DNA from: Pseudomonadota bacterium
Lineage (GTDB): Bacteria > Pseudomonadota > Alphaproteobacteria > Rhodospirillales > Rhodospirillaceae
Direction of reading: 5' to 3'
Assembly: GCA_023396465.1 (NCBI GenBank)
Contig: JAEWWF010000398.1
Location: 1-14,861 of the forward strand
DNA: 14,861 nt
Below the pieces are notes generated by a model that ran no database searches, was not told where the DNA came from, and worked only from the letters and a program-made list of their open reading frames with translations. The translations under genes and the position numbers were made by a program. Below are positions 13,879-14,861 of this stretch, in pieces. Position 1 is the first letter of the stretch, and each line of letters begins with the position of its first letter.

Positions 13879-14861
13879 TCAGGCCACCTTGCGGGCCTTG
13901 TAGTCGCCCAGCCACGTCACCTTGCCGCCGTCGTCCTCGTGGCGGATTTCCACGAAACGGTCGGCGTGGAAACCGTTGAAATGGGTGCGCAGGGCGTTGG
14001 AGTAAGCACCCATCAAGCCGATTTCGATCCAGTCGCCGGTACGGATGTCGGCCGGCATGCGGTGCGGGCCGGGCATGCTGTCCACCGAGTCACAGGTCGG
14101 CCCGAAGAGCTGGAAATCATCCCACTCGCCGCTCACCGCCTCGCCAGAGCGGCGGATGACGGAAATGGGGAAACACGGCCCGAGATACTTCAACTCCGAC
14201 AAACTGCCGTAAGTGCCATCATTGAGATAGACCGACGATCCCCGCCGCAAGTCCACCCGGCAGATGACCGACAATCCATCCCACACCAGGGCGCGGCCGG
14301 GTTCGCATTGCAGACGGCAGCTGTCGGGCAGGCCAATGCGGGCGACACCGGCGCGGATCTCGTCACAGAACGCCTCGAACGCCGGCTCCTCGCCGGTGTA
14401 CTGGCCGGGAAATCCACCGCCGACGTCGAGCAGATCGATCTCCACCCGCGCCTGCTTCAGCGTCTCGCCGACCAGATCCATGGCGACGCCGAAGGCCCGC
14501 ACGTCGACGCATTGCGAGCCAACATGGAAGGTCAGGCCGATGCGCCGGGCCACCGGCGCGCACTGACGCAGCAGGCGGGCCGCCTCGCCGACCGGCGCCC
14601 CGAACTTGCCCGACAGGTCCATCAGCGCCTGACCGCGCGGCATCTCCAGCCGCACCACCAGGGTGAGGTCGCGGGCGTTGCGGGTGACCCTCAGAATCTT
14701 CGCCAGTTCGTCCTCGTGATCGAGCACGAAGGATCGCACGCCGTGCTTATAGTAAGCCTCGGCGATGGCATCCGGCGACTTGATCGGATGCATGTAATGA
14801 CACTCGGCGGCGGGCAGCTGGCCCCGCACGTTACGGATTTCCGTGATGGAGGCCGTGTCGA
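13879..14861 (-). CDS. Ornithine decarboxylase, fold III PLP enzyme (N-terminus beyond window)
   Basis: 326 codons are visible and the reading frame runs off the window edge, entering as DTASITEIRN. By comparison with eukaryotic-type ornithine decarboxylases roughly 60-80 N-terminal residues, including the PLP-binding Lys, are missing. Seen in order: HVGSQ (14526-14512), the phosphate-binding DVGGGFPG, EPGRALV, NDGTYGS, the active-site FGPTCDSVD with its Cys (codon 14094-14092) and Asp residues, and MGAYSNALRTHFNGF. This set supports decarboxylation of ornithine to putrescine, in the cytosol, as a homodimer with shared active sites; a dual lysine/ornithine activity cannot be excluded. The fold is unrelated to E. 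coli SpeC, so no symbol is given. A strong terminator follows. It would feed putrescine to SpeE. Confidence 0.9.
   Translation of the reverse strand, partial: DTASITEIRNVRGQLPAAECHYMHPIKSPDAIAEAYYKHGVRSFVLDHEDELAKILRVTRNARDLTLVVRLEMPRGQALMDLSGKFGAPVGEAARLLRQCAPVARRIGLTFHVGSQCVDVRAFGVAMDLVGETLKQARVEIDLLDVGGGFPGQYTGEEPAFEAFCDEIRAGVARIGLPDSCRLQCEPGRALVWDGLSVICRVDLRRGSSVYLNDGTYGSLSELKYLGPCFPISVIRRSGEAVSGEWDDFQLFGPTCDSVDSMPGPHRMPADIRTGDWIEIGLMGAYSNALRTHFNGFHADRFVEIRHEDDGGKVTWLGDYKARKVA

Overview
The window looks like chromosome of a high-GC alphaproteobacterium. By eye the codons are strongly G/C-ended. The gene content (tandem-domain UspA protein, large AsmA protein, fold III ornithine decarboxylase, E. 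coli-type SpeE, YcaD-like MFS carrier beside a LysR regulator) fits the Rhodospirillales, but I cannot name a genus. I see no rRNA, tRNA, CRISPR array, insertion sequence or phage gene.

Left part (1-4013, all + strand): an APH-like plus P-loop kinase fusion; a tandem universal stress protein followed after 21 bp by a LysE/RhtB exporter (probably one operon); and a secreted DsbA-like thioredoxin-fold protein with a CSVC active site. The Shine-Dalgarno (SD) site of the last gene sits directly against a perfect 10-bp hairpin. A 1199-codon AsmA-family gene runs toward it on the minus strand (4034-7633).

Middle (7634-8364): a 731-bp stretch with no convincing gene. It has a clean intrinsic terminator for minus-strand transcription at its left, a bulged T-tract hairpin reading rightward inside it, and further inverted repeats. 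It may hold one or more small RNAs. Next, on the minus strand, come a small OsmB-like glycine-zipper lipoprotein and a YcaD-like MFS transporter. The transporter is divergent from a LysR regulator across an AT-rich control region.

Right part (11226-14861): speE (spermidine synthase, +) and an ornithine decarboxylase (-, cut by the window edge at its N-terminus) flank a compact minus-strand unit. That unit is a Phd/YefM-type antitoxin, a PIN-domain toxin, and a DUF429-like (predicted RNase H-fold) protein. Its genes overlap, so they are probably translationally coupled. The two polyamine genes make putrescine and then use it for spermidine. The toxin-antitoxin-like unit between them has its own candidate promoter with an 11-bp direct repeat, and a strong terminator separates it from the decarboxylase. 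This three-gene unit and the gene-less 7.6-8.4 kb region are the places most likely to hold something undescribed.
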